Source: Seriola aureovittata
Taxonomy: Eukaryota; Chordata; Actinopteri; Carangiformes; Carangidae
DNA length: 64,000 bases
NCBI RefSeq assembly: GCF_021018895.1
Contig: NC_079382.1
Span: 14,207,001-14,271,000 of the forward strand
Direction: 5' to 3'
Positions 1 through 13,311 of this stretch are shown here, in pieces; position 1 is the first letter of the stretch; the number at the start of each line of letters is the position of its first letter. The notes below the pieces were generated by a model. That model ran no database searches, was not told the origin of the DNA, and was given only the letters and a program-made list of their open reading frames with translations. The translations under genes were made by a program, and so were the position numbers.

Positions 1-2310
1 CCTTGTTGAAGAGAGCTGTGGTAATCGGCAAAATAACAAATTATTTTTTGCATGTCTAGAGCAAAGTGATTTCTGTCTGTGTTTTTCTTCTATGCAGGCA
101 TCACAATGGTCACAGAAAGACCTGGATAAAACATTTTATTTGTTTAAAAAAGAGCTTTAAGGCAAGGTTAAACTCAGGTCATGTTGTGAGAGGAAAGCAA
201 TGTTCATGTTAAAGCTAACACTGAAGTTGAGGCCTAATTATAAGAGTTTGAAAACCTTGATAGATTTTGAAATCAGATGGCATCATGCATCAGGAGAAAT
301 TTAAGGTAATTATCGGCGCTTAGCTCACAAACACACCAAACACAATAAAATGGAATAGAAAACAAGAAAATGACATCACAACAAAGGTGTTATTAAATTA
401 GGATAGTAAAATTTTCTTTCCGGTACGAACATAACTTCCTCCACTGTAATGAAGGATACACACAAGAAAGGATGTAATTACAACCCTGAAATGGGCATAC
501 GTTAAAAACAGAAGCTCCACTGTGCAGCATTGATGCACAAACATGGAAGACTGTTAAGAAAGAAACTTTACCTGCGACATCATCACAAAAGTCGACGTCT
601 AAAGTTTGGACAAATCAATCTGGGAAAGCCAATGTGGTCTGATGACAAGCCTCCACATGACTCTTCAGTGTAGACGCTGTTTGTGCAGTCAACGCTGCAC
701 AGTGGAGTGGTGCACCATCACTCCTGTGTCAGCTACACCTTCCTGCAGCTCCTTTGCAGTCATATAGGGCTTTTGCTTTGTCTTTCTGCCTAGCAGATAT
801 TCATTTTATTCGAAAGTTTTCTTGGTGTTCCACAGTTCCCCTCAACTGCCATTTCTTAATGACATTTTGAACAGTTACAAGCATATATACAGTCTAATAT
901 AATCCAGTACAATAGCTCCTCCACATATTCTACCATCATGAAAAGTATTAATTCTTATATGTATATTAATTACTGAGGTCACAGTGGTGGTACTGCATTA
1001 TATTGAAATTTGTTTCTAATATTCTTCCACCTCATGTTTGTAAATCTAATGGGCAAACCATGAGAAACACATCTTAATATAAGAAGAATTCTGTGTGGAA
1101 TCCATAATTTTGAAGACTGAGGAGGGGACAGAGCCGAAAGGGAAGAAAACAAATGCCCATATATTCCCCATTGAAACATGACAAGAGGAGTCTCAAGGGC
1201 AGAAAATCTGACTTATTATCACAGAGCAAGGGAAATAAAGAGGGAAAAAACTGAAAGGGAGAGACCATGAGAGCGAAAAGACCACTCCTGCTCTCCCTCC
1301 TCCTCAATTAGTCCTGCACAGACCAGATGAAGCTCCCAACCTCTCCAGTTTTTCTTTTCTTCCTTCATACCCCCTCTCCTTTCTTTTTTGTTCAGCCATT
1401 TACTCAGCCTTCTAGTTAACTCTCCATCCCCTTTACTGCACAGTCGCACAGTCACAGTCGTCTGCTCATCGATCAGTCTGCTGCTCCTACTGTATTCATG
1501 CTGCATCTACTTGCTCAATTGCTTTGCTCTTGTGATTCCTCCTCCTTCCATGAATTCTGACCTTCTCTGAATGTGGCCTGCCAATGAAATGCTCATTCAC
1601 TCTCTCCTTGTTTGTACATTGTCATGGGATGGCCATGTTCTGCCAGGACTAGTGAAGAGGTTTGGCATTGTGCTGTAATGTGCTGTTTGCTTCAGTGTTC
1701 TCTGTCAATGTCGAAACATCTCCTCTTTTTAATATGAAATTCACTCTCAAGTGCTTGTCAACAGCAACTTGGAATTATGTGCACATCTGTGCATTGTCGT
1801 ACACGAACACATCAAACAACACACAAAAAAAAAAAAAAAACTCAAAACATTCTCTGTGCAATAGACCTTGGTGAGCAAAACACAAGTGAACTTTTTTTTT
1901 TTTTTTTTTTGCCTGGAGGCCAGTTTCAATTTTTCTATTCAGTTTGGTTCAATTTGGTTTCAATTTTTTTTCCCTCCTTTTTATTATTTTAATAAAGTCA
2001 GAGTAGATACCACAAGGATAAAGCTGTAACCAATGCAATAATAATTTTCTGCTGTTATTATTAGTGGCACAGGAAGTACAAGCTGTGAGTTTGTTTGTAG
2101 TTTTAAAATCATAGTTTGGGACATCTTTAAACATGTTTCTGGTCAACAGTACAATCACAGGGGGTACTAACCCATAGGTAACCATGGCAACAATAGTGGT
2201 ACATTGCCTATTAACATTAATGATGGTTATACTATTTACGAAACAAACTTATGCCAAGGTGTTCCAGTGTACCTGAAATAATGAAGTCAGGTCTGTGATA
2301 CAAAGGGAAG

Positions 2311-2570
2311 TAGGGCTGCACTTAGATTATTTTCATTATGGATTTATCTGTTGATTATTTTCTCAGTGGGATATATAATGTAGAATGCCCATCACAGTGT
2401 CCTAAAGCCTGAGGTAATGTCTTCATTCAAAAACCAAAACATATTCAGTTAACTTAATAATAATCTTCACAGCTGAGAAGCTTGGTATTTTTGCTGAATA
2501 TTAAAAGGATAAATGTTTGCCGGTTCATTTTCTGTTGATGGATTAATCAATTTGTTGTTCCACCTTTGAA
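2311..2570. repeat. AT-rich teleost interspersed repeat, decayed copy
   Basis: The stretch opens with 'agggctgcacttagattatt' and runs through 'cccatcacagtgtcctaaag' to 'gatggattaatcaa'. This wording recurs in other fish genomes in a common non-autonomous element rich in ATTAATC motifs. Related copies in this window are at 2702-2950, 35721-36025 and 50805-51205. The family name is not assigned here; a repeat-library search would settle it. Confidence 0.55.
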
Positions 2571-2701
2571 GGGAAGCATCCATTAGTTTATTATACTGGC
2601 ACACCTTATTTTTTATTACTACTATAAAACAGCCATCATGCATGAAGAAAAAATGTAATGTGTGGCAAGAAAACCCTACCTCTATAAATACATTTGAAAT
2701 A

Positions 2702-2950
2702 TAGAGCTGAAACGATTAGTCATGGAACAACAAAAATGAATTATCAACTATTTTGGTAACGGATTAAGTAATCGTTTTACAAACAAACATGTCAACAGTT
2801 ATTTCCTTTCAGTTTCTCAAATCTGAGCTTTTGATGCCAAGATGCCACCTTAGGCTTTGGGAAATTGTGACACTATTCTCTCATATTTTAAAGAGTAAAC
2901 ACTCATTTAATTGAAAAAACTGATAGCCATATTAATCAATAATAATCATA
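2702..2950. repeat. AT-rich teleost interspersed repeat, second decayed copy
   Basis: It begins 'agagctgaaacgattagtca' and contains 'aattatcaactattttggta' and 'taatcgtttta', matching the terminal and internal wording of the same family as 2311-2570. The two copies are about 130 bases apart and may be one nested or rearranged insertion. Confidence 0.5.
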
Positions 2951-3071
2951 ATACACCACGCAAAGAAAAGTGTGTACACAACAATTTAATGTAAATCAAT
3001 GCAACTCCTACTAGTGACAGCTGTAACAGTTTGCCACCTGTGTGCGTGTGTCTGTGTGTGTGTCTCCGCAG

Positions 3072-6000
3072 ACCAACCTGCCCATCTTCAAGCTGAAGGA
3101 GTCTAGTGTTCGGAGGCGGTACAGCGACTTTGAGTGGCTCAGAGCGGAGCTGGAGAGGGAGAGCAAGGTGAGCCATTGAGGTGAACTCAGACACAAAGCC
3201 TCTTGAGTACTTGGCTTATCAAATCAGCATACAACATTGGCCGCCAATGTATTTGTATGAAGGAGAAAGTTGTTCAAAGATCTTCTGAACCTTTGCCGCC
3301 TGTAAAGGAAGATTTCATGTATATGCTGTCTGTGTTTTTGTCCCGCTATTGATGCAGCCTATAAACTGTGTTTTTTAGCCGCACAGATGGCATATAAAAA
3401 AATGCTTTGATCCGATCACATTGTACAGGCTCACTTAAGGATTTTTTTACTGTTTATGTCTTAATTGTAAGTACTAAAACTCTCTTTAATAAATTATATA
3501 TGTGTGTCCAACTGCTGCTCTATGATTGTTATCACAGGTGGTCGTCCCCCCTCTCCCAGGAAAAGCTCTTATCCGGCAGCTTCCGTTTCGAGGGGATGAT
3601 GGGATATTTGATGACTCTTTCATTGAGGAGCGGAGACAGGGTCTGGAGCAGTTTCTCAACAAGTAAGCCTTCCCACATCTTCCGTCTTTCTCCGTTCCTC
3701 CACTAGTTTGCCATGAGGTTAAAACAATTTATTCTTTACAATTTTTTCCTTTTGTAGTCGCAGTCGTTTGCAGCTTCTGCCTCAGCGAGGTGTTATTTTA
3801 ACTCTCACGAACAATGAAACACTTTGTGCAATAAGTAGATTCAACTTTTTCACTTCTCTTCATATTGTTAACAAACTGAACCCGCAGAGACAGGCAGGTC
3901 TTTTTCTCACTATCCTCCTTAATTCTCTTTTATAATTACCTCGCAAAGGACAAGAATAACCAAAGAGGACTCGAGTGTGCACCCCACAACATAATTTTTC
4001 CCACATTTGTTTTATTGTTGATGTGTAATTTATGATAATTGCAGCTCAAATTACAGCGCGTGGTTCCATGGGCTGGTGTGTGCACCTCTGCTTATTTTTG
4101 ATCCAGCATGTCCTCATTTTCAGCTGCGGAACAATAAAAGTTACAGTGTGATTGTAATTATTTGCTTTGATTGCAGACTTGGCCATTATCTTTGTTTCAT
4201 GTGCAAATGCATCAATGTTTCCTGTTGGAATATTAAGTGTGGAAAGACAGTTGAGAAAATTAAAATCCATAAATATGTTTTTTTTTTTTTTTTTTTAAAG
4301 AAGATGAGAATGTGTTGGCAATTAAGAGTTTTTCCCCTCTTGCTTCCAATGAATGAAAACTGCTGTTGATCATATCATTGTTCAGACTTAATGCGGGCCG
4401 ATGGGGCTGGCAGCATTGTTTAATCTGTGATTGAGAGCATTGTGAAGAAGAAATCTTTTGGAATGGTAAACATGATTGTCACTGTCAAACAAGTGAGAAG
4501 AAGAAGAGATAACCGTCAGTTTTTTATTTTTCAAACATAATTCATACTTAAGGTGGAAAAAAAAAAACAAAGGAAGGGCATACATACTCACTTCATAAAG
4601 AAAGAAAGGCCTTGAAATTTTAGCATTCTTCTGCTGCACCTTGTCCTCAATGTCAATATTTCCCAAACCTATTAAACAGGGTATGTTTGGGGCAATCTTG
4701 ATCTTTCCAGTGATTTGCCTAGGTATTTGATCAGTCAGTGCTTCCCCTCCAGGGCAGCTTAATTTGTTTGAAATATTTCCCTTTTTAGGTTATGCATGCA
4801 TACGCACAATGTCATCATCTTGATCTGTTCTGAGAAATGTACTGTAAGAAAAACGAAATGTTTTAGGGTCTCAGGTGCACGGGCTCATTCTCATTAAGCT
4901 CATTTGCGTCATCTAAAGGGACATTAAGGGAAGCTTGATGTCACAGTGACTTTTACAGAGGAAAACAGTCAGAAACTTAAAGTATTTCCTTGATGTAGTG
5001 ATAACACACAGCTGTAATGAAGGTGACAGTACAGATTAATTTCAGGGAATTGTACCAGGGTATAAATGGATATGATGTTGGGGGAAAAAAATGAACTTGC
5101 CCCACCTGCCCCTCCAAACTGTGATTTGTGGAGTTTCATTTCGAAAAGGTTGGAAGTTGAAGATCTCACAGAAAAGCTGTAGTGTGTCTTTATTCTTGGT
5201 TGATGGGTCTGTTCCCTTTTATGAGCTTTAATTGACACTTGAGAGGTAATAAAATCATTACTTCTTTTATTGCAAAGTACAAAATCTTGTGACCACACAC
5301 TCACATCCATAAACCCATGTCTGTACAAGTTGTATGCAATGTACAGTAATTGTGTCCTGAATGCTGCCTAGTTGTCCCTGTGCTGCAAGTCAAAATGTCA
5401 ATAAACCTATTCAGTAGTGATACAATAACCCAAACTTTCATGCAGGCAGAGTTTTTACATTATTACTATTAACAAAATGTTTTAATTGGCATATTGATCA
5501 TTGATTATTCTGTCAATTTTGCAGAGATTGTCATTGTAGCCTTGTGGTTAGGATGAATACATGTACCTGTCCTGGAGACATTTTTTTGTATGTCATCCCC
5601 TCTCTGTCAGCCCACATTTCCTGTCTATAGCTGTGTCCCAAATCTGTACCACACTAATTCCAAGCAGGATTTGAATTTTTAGTGCTTTCACACTGGACAA
5701 ATGCTGAAAAAAAACATCTTTGTTTATGCCAGAGACTGTAGCAAGATGACGGAAAATGAGAGGAGAGATAGAGAATGGCATGCAGCAAAGGACGTAGGGG
5801 ATGCTGCGATTCATTGTCAGGGACTTAAACCCCTAGAGGAGCAGGATGCAACATAACCTTGTTGATGGACTAAAAGGAAATGGAGAAAATAAAAAGTAAT
5901 TTGTGCATGTAGGTTTAACAGCTCCAGGAAACAACAAACAAACAAACCACTAAATCTTGGGGAAAACATTAATTGGCAGTGACATTTTAAGTCACAGTTA

Positions 6001-6743
6001 GATTAACATCTAACAGTGCTGAATGTTGATTTCTTGTATAGCAGCAAAAACTATACTATGAAGATTGGTATACAGTACTGTTTACACTTTAGTGTTCAGT
6101 AAGGAATTGGGACACAGGGTATATCCATACTGTCAGTGACTGAATGTAAAGCAATAATGCCCCCAAAAATGTTTAAGGAGATGAGGATAAGAGTATCATT
6201 GTGCAGTTTTTGTGTATTTGTAGTTCCTGTAGGATTGAAACACTGGAAGATGTTTGAGATGGTTGTTGAATTGTTCAGCCTTTAGTTAAGAAATGAGTGA
6301 AATGAAATGGAATATCTTACCTAAAACCTGTAGCATGTCATTTTTTGTTTTTACTGCTTTCCATTCTCCAGTGTTTCAATGCACATACAAATGATTCCTA
6401 ATCTTGTCTTTTTTTTTTTTCTTTTTCTTTTTTTGGTCTTGATACAATTTGGTCCTTTATGCTAAATCTTTCTCAGACTTCTTACCTTAAGTGAGTCCAG
6501 TGTTCCGGTCAGTCTTTTTCTGTGTTGTCCGTCCCTGTGTGTCCTTGTGTCTATAGGTACAATCATGTCATCAAGCCTCGCCTTTTGAAAAGTTACTCAA
6601 CCTTCAAACCTGCCTTTTTTGCTCTTGTGCGTTTCAGAGTGGCCGGTCACCCCCTAGCCCAGAACGAACGATGCCTGCACATGTTTCTACAGGATGAGTC
6701 TGTGGACAAGAGCTACACCCCTTCCAAAGTCAGACAAGCCTGA
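3072..6743 (+). CDS. snx3: Sorting nexin-3 (exons 2-4; 5' end outside window)
   Basis: Three exons with consistent phases: 3072-3167, 3538-3662 and 6638-6743, ending in TGA. They encode about 108 residues, the C-terminal two thirds of a protein that is 162 residues long in mammals. The first exon starts [11 protein letters not shown] and carries the PX-domain core [10 protein letters not shown], whose arginine and tyrosine contact PI3P in this family. The second encodes [20 protein letters not shown] and the third ends [14 protein letters not shown]3 is a PX-only sorting nexin on early endosomes that works with retromer in recycling cargo such as Wntless and transferrin receptor. The C terminus resembles SNX3 and its paralogue SNX12; the NR2E1 neighbour favours SNX3. 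The 3-kb intron before the last exon holds a SINE-like relic. The missing first exon should lie upstream of position 1. Confidence 0.95.
5527..5640 (+). repeat. Degraded tRNA-derived SINE-like relic
   Basis: The segment has an A-box-like 'tagccttgtggttagg', followed by 'tgtatgtcatcccctctctg' and 'catttcctgtct'. This combination is typical of tRNA-derived teleost SINEs. No good B-box or intact tail is seen, so it is a fossil. It lies in the intron before the last SNX3 exon. Confidence 0.45.
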
Positions 6744-6847
6744 AAAGAAAAGATGGCTCTGCTTGGCCTGGTCCGGCTCGACCCTGCTCAGCCCAGCTTG
6801 GCTCGACAACCCAAAGCTCTCTTCACTGCTCCAGGTTTCACTCAGAC

Positions 6848-6853
6848 AATAAA
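6848..6853 (+). terminator. Proximal SNX3 polyadenylation signal AATAAA
   Basis: A canonical AATAAA lies about 105 bases after the SNX3 stop codon and could end a short 3' UTR. A second signal is at 7475-7480. Use of either is inferred. Confidence 0.4.
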
Positions 6854-7225
6854 CATTTCAATGACAACTTCTCCTCCTCGCGCCCCCCCCCACCCCCCAC
6901 CCCCCCCAAAAAAATCGTTCACTGCCTCTTTTAGTTTAATTAGTGACCCTGATCGGTGTTCGTTTTCACCTTCTAATTGGAGTCAAGAATGTTCGACACA
7001 TAACTGTGGTTCAAAGTAATTTATAGTAATTTCTCTTTATGTCTGGAAATGCCACTAACATGGATATATTATGTATTTATCATTTAGCTATGTCTGAATA
7101 TATTCATTTCTATAGTAACATTGAATGAGCGTTCTATGTATGCAGAGCTCTTGTAAGACCCACAGCATTTCCACTCATATATATCTAATACTGGCATGTT
7201 GCTCACCGTAACTAGCAACTAAACA

Positions 7226-7226
<1 letters not shown>

Positions 7227-7258
<32 letters not shown>
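7227..7258. repeat. (AC)16 microsatellite
   Basis: Uninterrupted AC dinucleotide run in the presumed SNX3 3' UTR. Confidence 0.95.
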
Positions 7259-7261
<3 letters not shown>

Positions 7262-7474
7262 ATGGGCCTTGACTTTCAAATCACACTTAGTTGATCCTCT
7301 CTTCAAAAGGAAGCACGTGTGTGTATATCAACCAGCACCTGCCCAATTATCACAATGATTTTCTAGCAAGAAAGAAGTAATTTACACAGAGGGAACTGCA
7401 GTATTTCTACAGGCTATATGCATTTTGAGATTTGTATACTGCTGTGCCATTTTTGTTTATTTTGAAGATTTTCC

Positions 7475-7480
7475 AATAAA
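7475..7480 (+). terminator. Distal SNX3 polyadenylation signal AATAAA
   Basis: Canonical hexamer in 'ttccaataaaatagg', about 730 bases after the stop codon. It is the most likely end of the long SNX3 transcript before the convergent NR2E1 gene. Confidence 0.45.
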
Positions 7481-7749
7481 ATAGGTGAAATGTCTCCACG
7501 CATAAGTACATTTGTTGATTTAGACTGTTGACCTATACCTAACATGCCACACTGGACAGCCAAGTTCATTCTGCAACTGCCACAGCCATTACAGGTATTC
7601 TAACTTTGTTATGACATTTATTTTTCAATAAATACATAATCTACCATCTCAATTACAAAGAGGATTTAGGCCTATGGCTGATTAGAGAGTTTATTAAAAC
7701 TGTCCTGAGCTTTGATTTAGAAATAGGTTGGACTACTTGTAAAGGAAAA

Positions 7750-8279
7750 CTGGTAACACTTGATAATACAAGTACAAAACATGCTTAAATAATTCATAAC
7801 TAATGCATGACGTATGATGATTTAATGCCTATGAAAGCTTTTATTTGGCAGGTCTTTGGCCTTGTTGTTTAAAGCTGGAACATATGTGTCTGTTATAATT
7901 TTTTTTTTTTTTAACTCATATGCCACCATATGTAAACATGATAAAAACAATGACAGCTGGGTCATGCGGCAGCATGCTGATGCTTACATCTGACTACCAG
8001 TTTGATAAAAAAAAAAACTGCTTCATATTTTCTATGAGAACAGGTGCTGCTCTGCTTTCAGAGAACACATGGAGCTGACTTTTTTTAATGTAACTGGATA
8101 ACAGCTCATTTATAAATTAATGCGTCAACTAACGGTAAATGAATGGTCATTACTTGATTATCCATTAAGCATTAAACTCTTCTTAATTCACAACACATCA
8201 TGCATCAAATTACAAGTTATACATAAGTTATTAATTACTTAAGCATGTGTTTTATACCCTTATTATAAAGTGTCACTGG
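7750..8279. mobile_element. MITE-like element with long imperfect inverted termini
   Basis: The left end reads 'ctggtaacacttgataata' and the right end, reverse-complemented, reads 'ccagtgacactttataata'. Matching continues inward through 'aaaacatgcttaaataatt' against 'aaacacatgcttaagtaatt' and a 'gcatga' motif. It has no coding capacity. The GGTAACACTT terminus is shared with the element at 53100-53460, so the two belong to the same class of non-autonomous DNA transposon. Confidence 0.65.
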
Positions 8280-9346
8280 GAAATCTTTTGAAATTGTACT
8301 TATCAATGACAACAAAATTACATCTGAGAAGAGTAACACTATAATTTGCAATAATGTGAATTACAAACATGCTTTGTAACTGCAGCTGGTAGTTTTATAT
8401 CTAGGTTATATGAAAACAGTTGAATCCAGTGTATTTTATTCTCTTGGTTACAACTCTAAATAGTTATAACTGTAAGTATTTACAGTAGAATAAAAACATC
8501 ACAGGTCACAAAAAAAAAAAAACATTCCCAAGTGCTGAATTTTCTTTTATCCATTGTTAGTGTCTAACTTCACAAAGTCGACCTAAACATTTTAATGCTG
8601 CGCCTCAAACAGGACACACCAACACAAACAGGACAGTAACCACTTAAATACAAACACCGTCTTCAGATGAATGTAGTTTTACAGTCAGGAGGCAATGCAA
8701 GCATATTCCTTCAAAGCCTTTCGCCCCCAGAGCCCCCAACCCCCCCTCCTCCCCTAATTTCACATAGAGTTGCCGCCTCCTCATCGTTGCCTCCGTGCGT
8801 TTGGTTTCAGCACCGGATCGAAGGACAGCGACTCGCATCCCCTATTACGCATGCGCCATCCTTTTTTGGTTTCCTCCATTGGGATTGAACACAGCAATAA
8901 AAGATTTAATTGGTCTTCAAGCTCATTGGTCTCACAGACACTCGAAAAACTTCTTAATATATAACATTTCTTTGTCAGACACACTTGGCAGGAGCTCTCC
9001 AGAGTCTTTAGGCGGTATTTAAACACGGTGGGCTCTTTGCCCACGCCACAGGTTGCACTTTTCAGTATCATACAGGCAATTCTATAATGGAAATTACAGG
9101 CTAGTCCTTAACTAGAGATACTGTTAACAGGCTACTTGGTGAATTCCGGCTGTGTTGCAGTCTTTGTTTCATCGGAGCCTAGGCCTAAACGGGCTATTTT
9201 ATAATAGCCCAAAAGATTTTTTTGCTCAGCAAAAATTCAACCCATGCTTACACCTGCTATGATTTGACATCCTGCCGACTGCTGGGTGGGTCTGTGGGCC
9301 TACAGCTCAAGTCTTTTCCATGCGCGCTGGACAGATGGCGAGAACT
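8280..9346. other. Spacer between SNX3 and NR2E1, probably NR2E1 3' UTR
   Basis: No coding exon is visible. The stretch lies just downstream of the NR2E1 stop codon on the - strand. The nearest clear AATAAA on that strand is the complement of 8435-8440, about 900 bases after the stop, which would fit a long NR2E1 3' UTR. A CT-rich patch at about 8720-8780 is low complexity. Confidence 0.4.
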
Positions 9347-12300
9347 TCATATATCGCTGGACTTGTACATGTCGGAGAGGAGCCTGGTGATGGGCACGTT
9401 TCCGATGGTCTTCTTGAAGAACACCTCCTCTATGGTCGACGGGCTGACGGAGCGGAGCGCCGGCAGGAGCAGGAGCAGCTTACCGAAGCGACAGGGCTGA
9501 GTCGGGTACCTGAAACACATCACCGAGGGTCAGAAACAGCCTGTACTGTGCGTGGACTGTCTGACGCAGCCGCTCCAATTAACGCACACCTGTGACAAAA
9601 CTGCTGCCAATTAAAAAAAAAAAAAAAACGCACTTCGACTGTTGCACCTGTGCAAAATTACAGTGGCTTATTGCCTCATTAACTTCATAATGAATGTGGC
9701 TGAAGGAGACGGTGCAAAACGTGCTCAAAGCAACGCTGGGTCGAATCTCACCTGGTGTGTATGTAGCTGTTGAGAGTGAGCTGTGCTTCGTCCTGTAGTG
9801 CGGCGATGGCGCTGGCGTTGCGGAAACTCCTTAACTCAGTGCTGCCATGTGTAGGAACTGTAAGACAGGGGCGAGGGGTTAAAAGGTGCTGCTGTAATAC
9901 ATAAATAATAGCACACTGTTGATGAGTTGAGTAGAAATGATGCTTTCCATTGGGAGCCTTTGTCAAGTTTAATGACAGCGCTGTAAAATACCCAGAGAGA
10001 TGGCAGTACTCACCAGCTTTGAATGTCACAATACATTTTAAACAGGCGAACTCTGTGGCATCGAGGCGCATCTGTCTGAATCGGGTGACCACCTCTTGAA
10101 GTGCTTGAATCTCAGACAAGATCTTATTCATCCGCTGGGACTCTGTGTTTTCAGTGTTCATTCCTACAAGTAAAACATGGAGTAAACATGGAGAAATTGT
10201 CAATATGCGGGTTAACACACAATAACACATTCACACCTGTAGGGCTCACGAGGCCTGGAGTGACCTGTAGCCATTCGCAGAGGTACAGTGCCTACCAGAA
10301 ACGGCTAGAAGAGTAGTGGAGTCCACAGGTATGGCCCACTGCGCGATGCCCAGAACAAACAATTCCCTCCAAGCGTCCTCCAGCAGAATCAGCTGTAAAA
10401 GAGGAAGCGTTTCAGTGTTAAACTCTCACTATAAAGCTTAAAGAAGCAATGAGCCCCTTTAAATCGCATGAAGTGCCAGTACAACAGTAACTCGTGCGTA
10501 AAACGTGATGGTGAAAGTCCCAGCTTACAACATCATCTGACATCAAATCTAAACGGAAATTTATACGTCGATTCCTGACAATTTTGTTTTCTTGAGTGCT
10601 GATCGCGGCCAAATAAAGGCCCTGCAGGACAGACCGTGAGCTCCTTATTTAAAACTGTTAAACCCCCTCCCTCAGCCCATCACTCTAAAGTGTACCTGAT
10701 CAGATAAAGGGAGCGTGGAGAATGCGGGGACACTTTTGGCCCACTTGATGCTCATGAACAGGAGGCGCGCCGCCGACTCACACACAGACTCAGTCGCCAC
10801 CTCGTACAGATACATGGGGGTACCGCTGACTTCATGGGGATACTGGAGGAAGAGAAAGATTATAATTGTCATCACATCATCACCATCATCATCATTATCA
10901 CCATCATCATCATACAACAGCTTGTGTTATAATTGTGTTATAATAAATCTCAATTCAGAGAGCTGCGCACAACAAAGGTCAAATTCCAAGCCCCGGCACC
11001 TGGTTTTATAATTATTAGTGTTGCTTGTGGTGGATTTACAGTGAGAAATCTAATTGGCGGATTTGTGGCTCTTACAGGCTGCTAAATCTGGACAAGAATT
11101 CCAACTTCTAACCCTTGCGAAAAAAAACTGTAATCCTATAATAACATTTGGGAAGGGTATAATACAAATATCCATGGAATACCATAAACTACTAAGAACG
11201 TGTATATTCTGATAATTCTAGATTTTAAAAATGACATTAAATGTTATAAATAGCGAGTAAACCCATAATATACAGACTGATCAGTGATTTCTGTTGACTT
11301 AGAGGTGGACAACTACTTATACGTCAAGTAGAACTTACAGCTATTAAATCCAGGGAGATAAGAAAAGAAAAATCATAAAAAATAATTGTATAATAATAAG
11401 ACACCCCGAAGTATGAGCTACCTTCGGTGTGGGCTGCGCCAGACCGACGATGGCCTGTCTCTCTGGCGTGGTGGCTACCGTGCTCATCTCCAGGTTGTGA
11501 GGCTCCAGTTGCGTGACCGTGGTGAAGAAGGGAGGGCCGGGCAGAGAGGATCCCGGGAAATGGGTCGACGATCCGTTCACCTCTTTGTGGCCCCGGAAAT
11601 ATAGGGCGACCTGTTTGCGGATGGTGGACGTCCGGGGCCCCCTCTCGTGCTGAACGGCTGTGAAACGAACCGGCAGAGGAACACAGAGTGAGGGGGGAAA
11701 GATCTCTACAGGGAGTAATGGCTTGTTTACCTAATTTCTTTATGGCATTTTTCGAAAAGGATTGTCATTATCCTAACTGCTCCTAAAAAAAATAATCAAA
11801 TGTTGTTTGTGTAGAGGAAAAAATAATTGGCTTTAATGAGCTGTAATCTATCAGCACAGTACCACAGCACCAGTATAAATAATATCCCCTTTAAAACAAG
11901 TAAAGACCCGGTAATTATCAACTTCCTTTGAGCCTTGATTAAAAGCCTTAATACACTTTGCCCACCCCCCGTCCAAACGCCACTGCATGGTGTGTCTATG
12001 GCCAAAGTGATAATTCAATTATGTCCATTTACCGTCTTTATTCATGTTCACTTCCAGACACTTCTTCAATCGGCACGCTCGGCACTGGTTCCTGTGAGTT
12101 TTGTCTACGGGGCAACCACCCTTTACAAGAGAAAGAGAGAGCGGGAGAAAAGAGAGGGGGTTACAGCTGAATTTCTCTCTGCTTGAACGACAGAATCCTA
12201 TGTGCTATTATCTTCCCGGGAGGCCAATCTCCAGGTGAGAGATCGTGCTATTATCTTGTAGTTATCGACCTACTCCCCCCGCGGCTCCAGCGCGGCCAAA

Positions 12301-13268
12301 TCCCGGAGGATAAGTACTCCATCCCGCCCTCTGCTGCCTAAATCCTCGCCTTCGAGTCATCACATTAGATTGGATTACACCTGATACATCACAGCAGCGA
12401 GGTGTTTAGCCCCAGCACTTAATGACCCAGGCATGACACAATTAGGCTCATCAAGAGAGACTTAACACAGCGCGCAGAAGAGTAAAGCAAACACAAATCT
12501 GCGCGTAAAGTTCCAGTTCCCGTGCGTAAAACCTAATAGTCAGTGATGGTGTTTGGATGAATAAAACCAGTGCATAAAAATCTCCCTGGAGATAAATGCA
12601 TTGCTGGTTGCCTAGATATCATTTGGTCAGTGTAAGAAATCACATAGAGGCATATCAGTATGACTGGGTACTGAACGCTTGCTCGGTTTAATTTTTAATG
12701 CTCCTCTCTTGAGTTCCCTGTGATTGCTTTTACGTCCAACCTGATCCATTCTCCACAGAAAATGATCAAATATAGACCCCCTTATGGCCATTACACCTCT
12801 GCTACAACCAATTTAGGCCAATGTAAAAAAAGAAAAGAAAGGAAGATAAATAACTGAATATATAAGACTTGTATAAATTGTAGGGAGGCCTCACCTGAGA
12901 GCCAGATTTACAGACGTAGGTCCTGTTTCTGCGGATGCTCCTCTTGAAGAATCCCGAGCAGCCGTCACAGGCGTAAACACCGTAGTGCTTCCCTGAGCTG
13001 CGGTCGCCGCACACTTTGCATGGGATGTCCAGAATCCGACCTGGAAAAAGCCCAAATTTCAATTAAATGCCACGTTCATTCAATTATTAAGCAATGGAAT
13101 CAAATATAAAGGAATAAATTATCATGGCAAACTGTGATGAATACTGAAAATGTGGATACATTCCAGGAAAAGTTTTCAAAGTTGACACAAAACTTGAGAA
13201 AATCTTGCTCATTCATAGTTTTGCAGTTTAGTTCTGCCGTTCATTTGAAGCGAGTTTCGCAGCTGGTG

Positions 13269-13311
<43 letters not shown>

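Larger units (their letters stand above)
1..3071. other. Left edge: presumed SNX3 intron 1, no coding exon seen
   Basis: No coding exon is recognisable here on either strand. Exon 1 of SNX3, which would encode about the first 54 residues, was looked for and not found, so it should lie left of the window. The stretch is AT-rich with poly-A and poly-T runs near 1823-1840 and 1892-1910, and two decayed interspersed repeats at 2311-2570 and 2702-2950 that are listed separately. The open frames present are short and show no domain or splice logic. Confidence 0.6.

Noticed and set aside
1..3071. Search for SNX3 exon 1
   Set aside because: No sequence encoding the expected N-terminal part was found; it is taken to lie outside the window.
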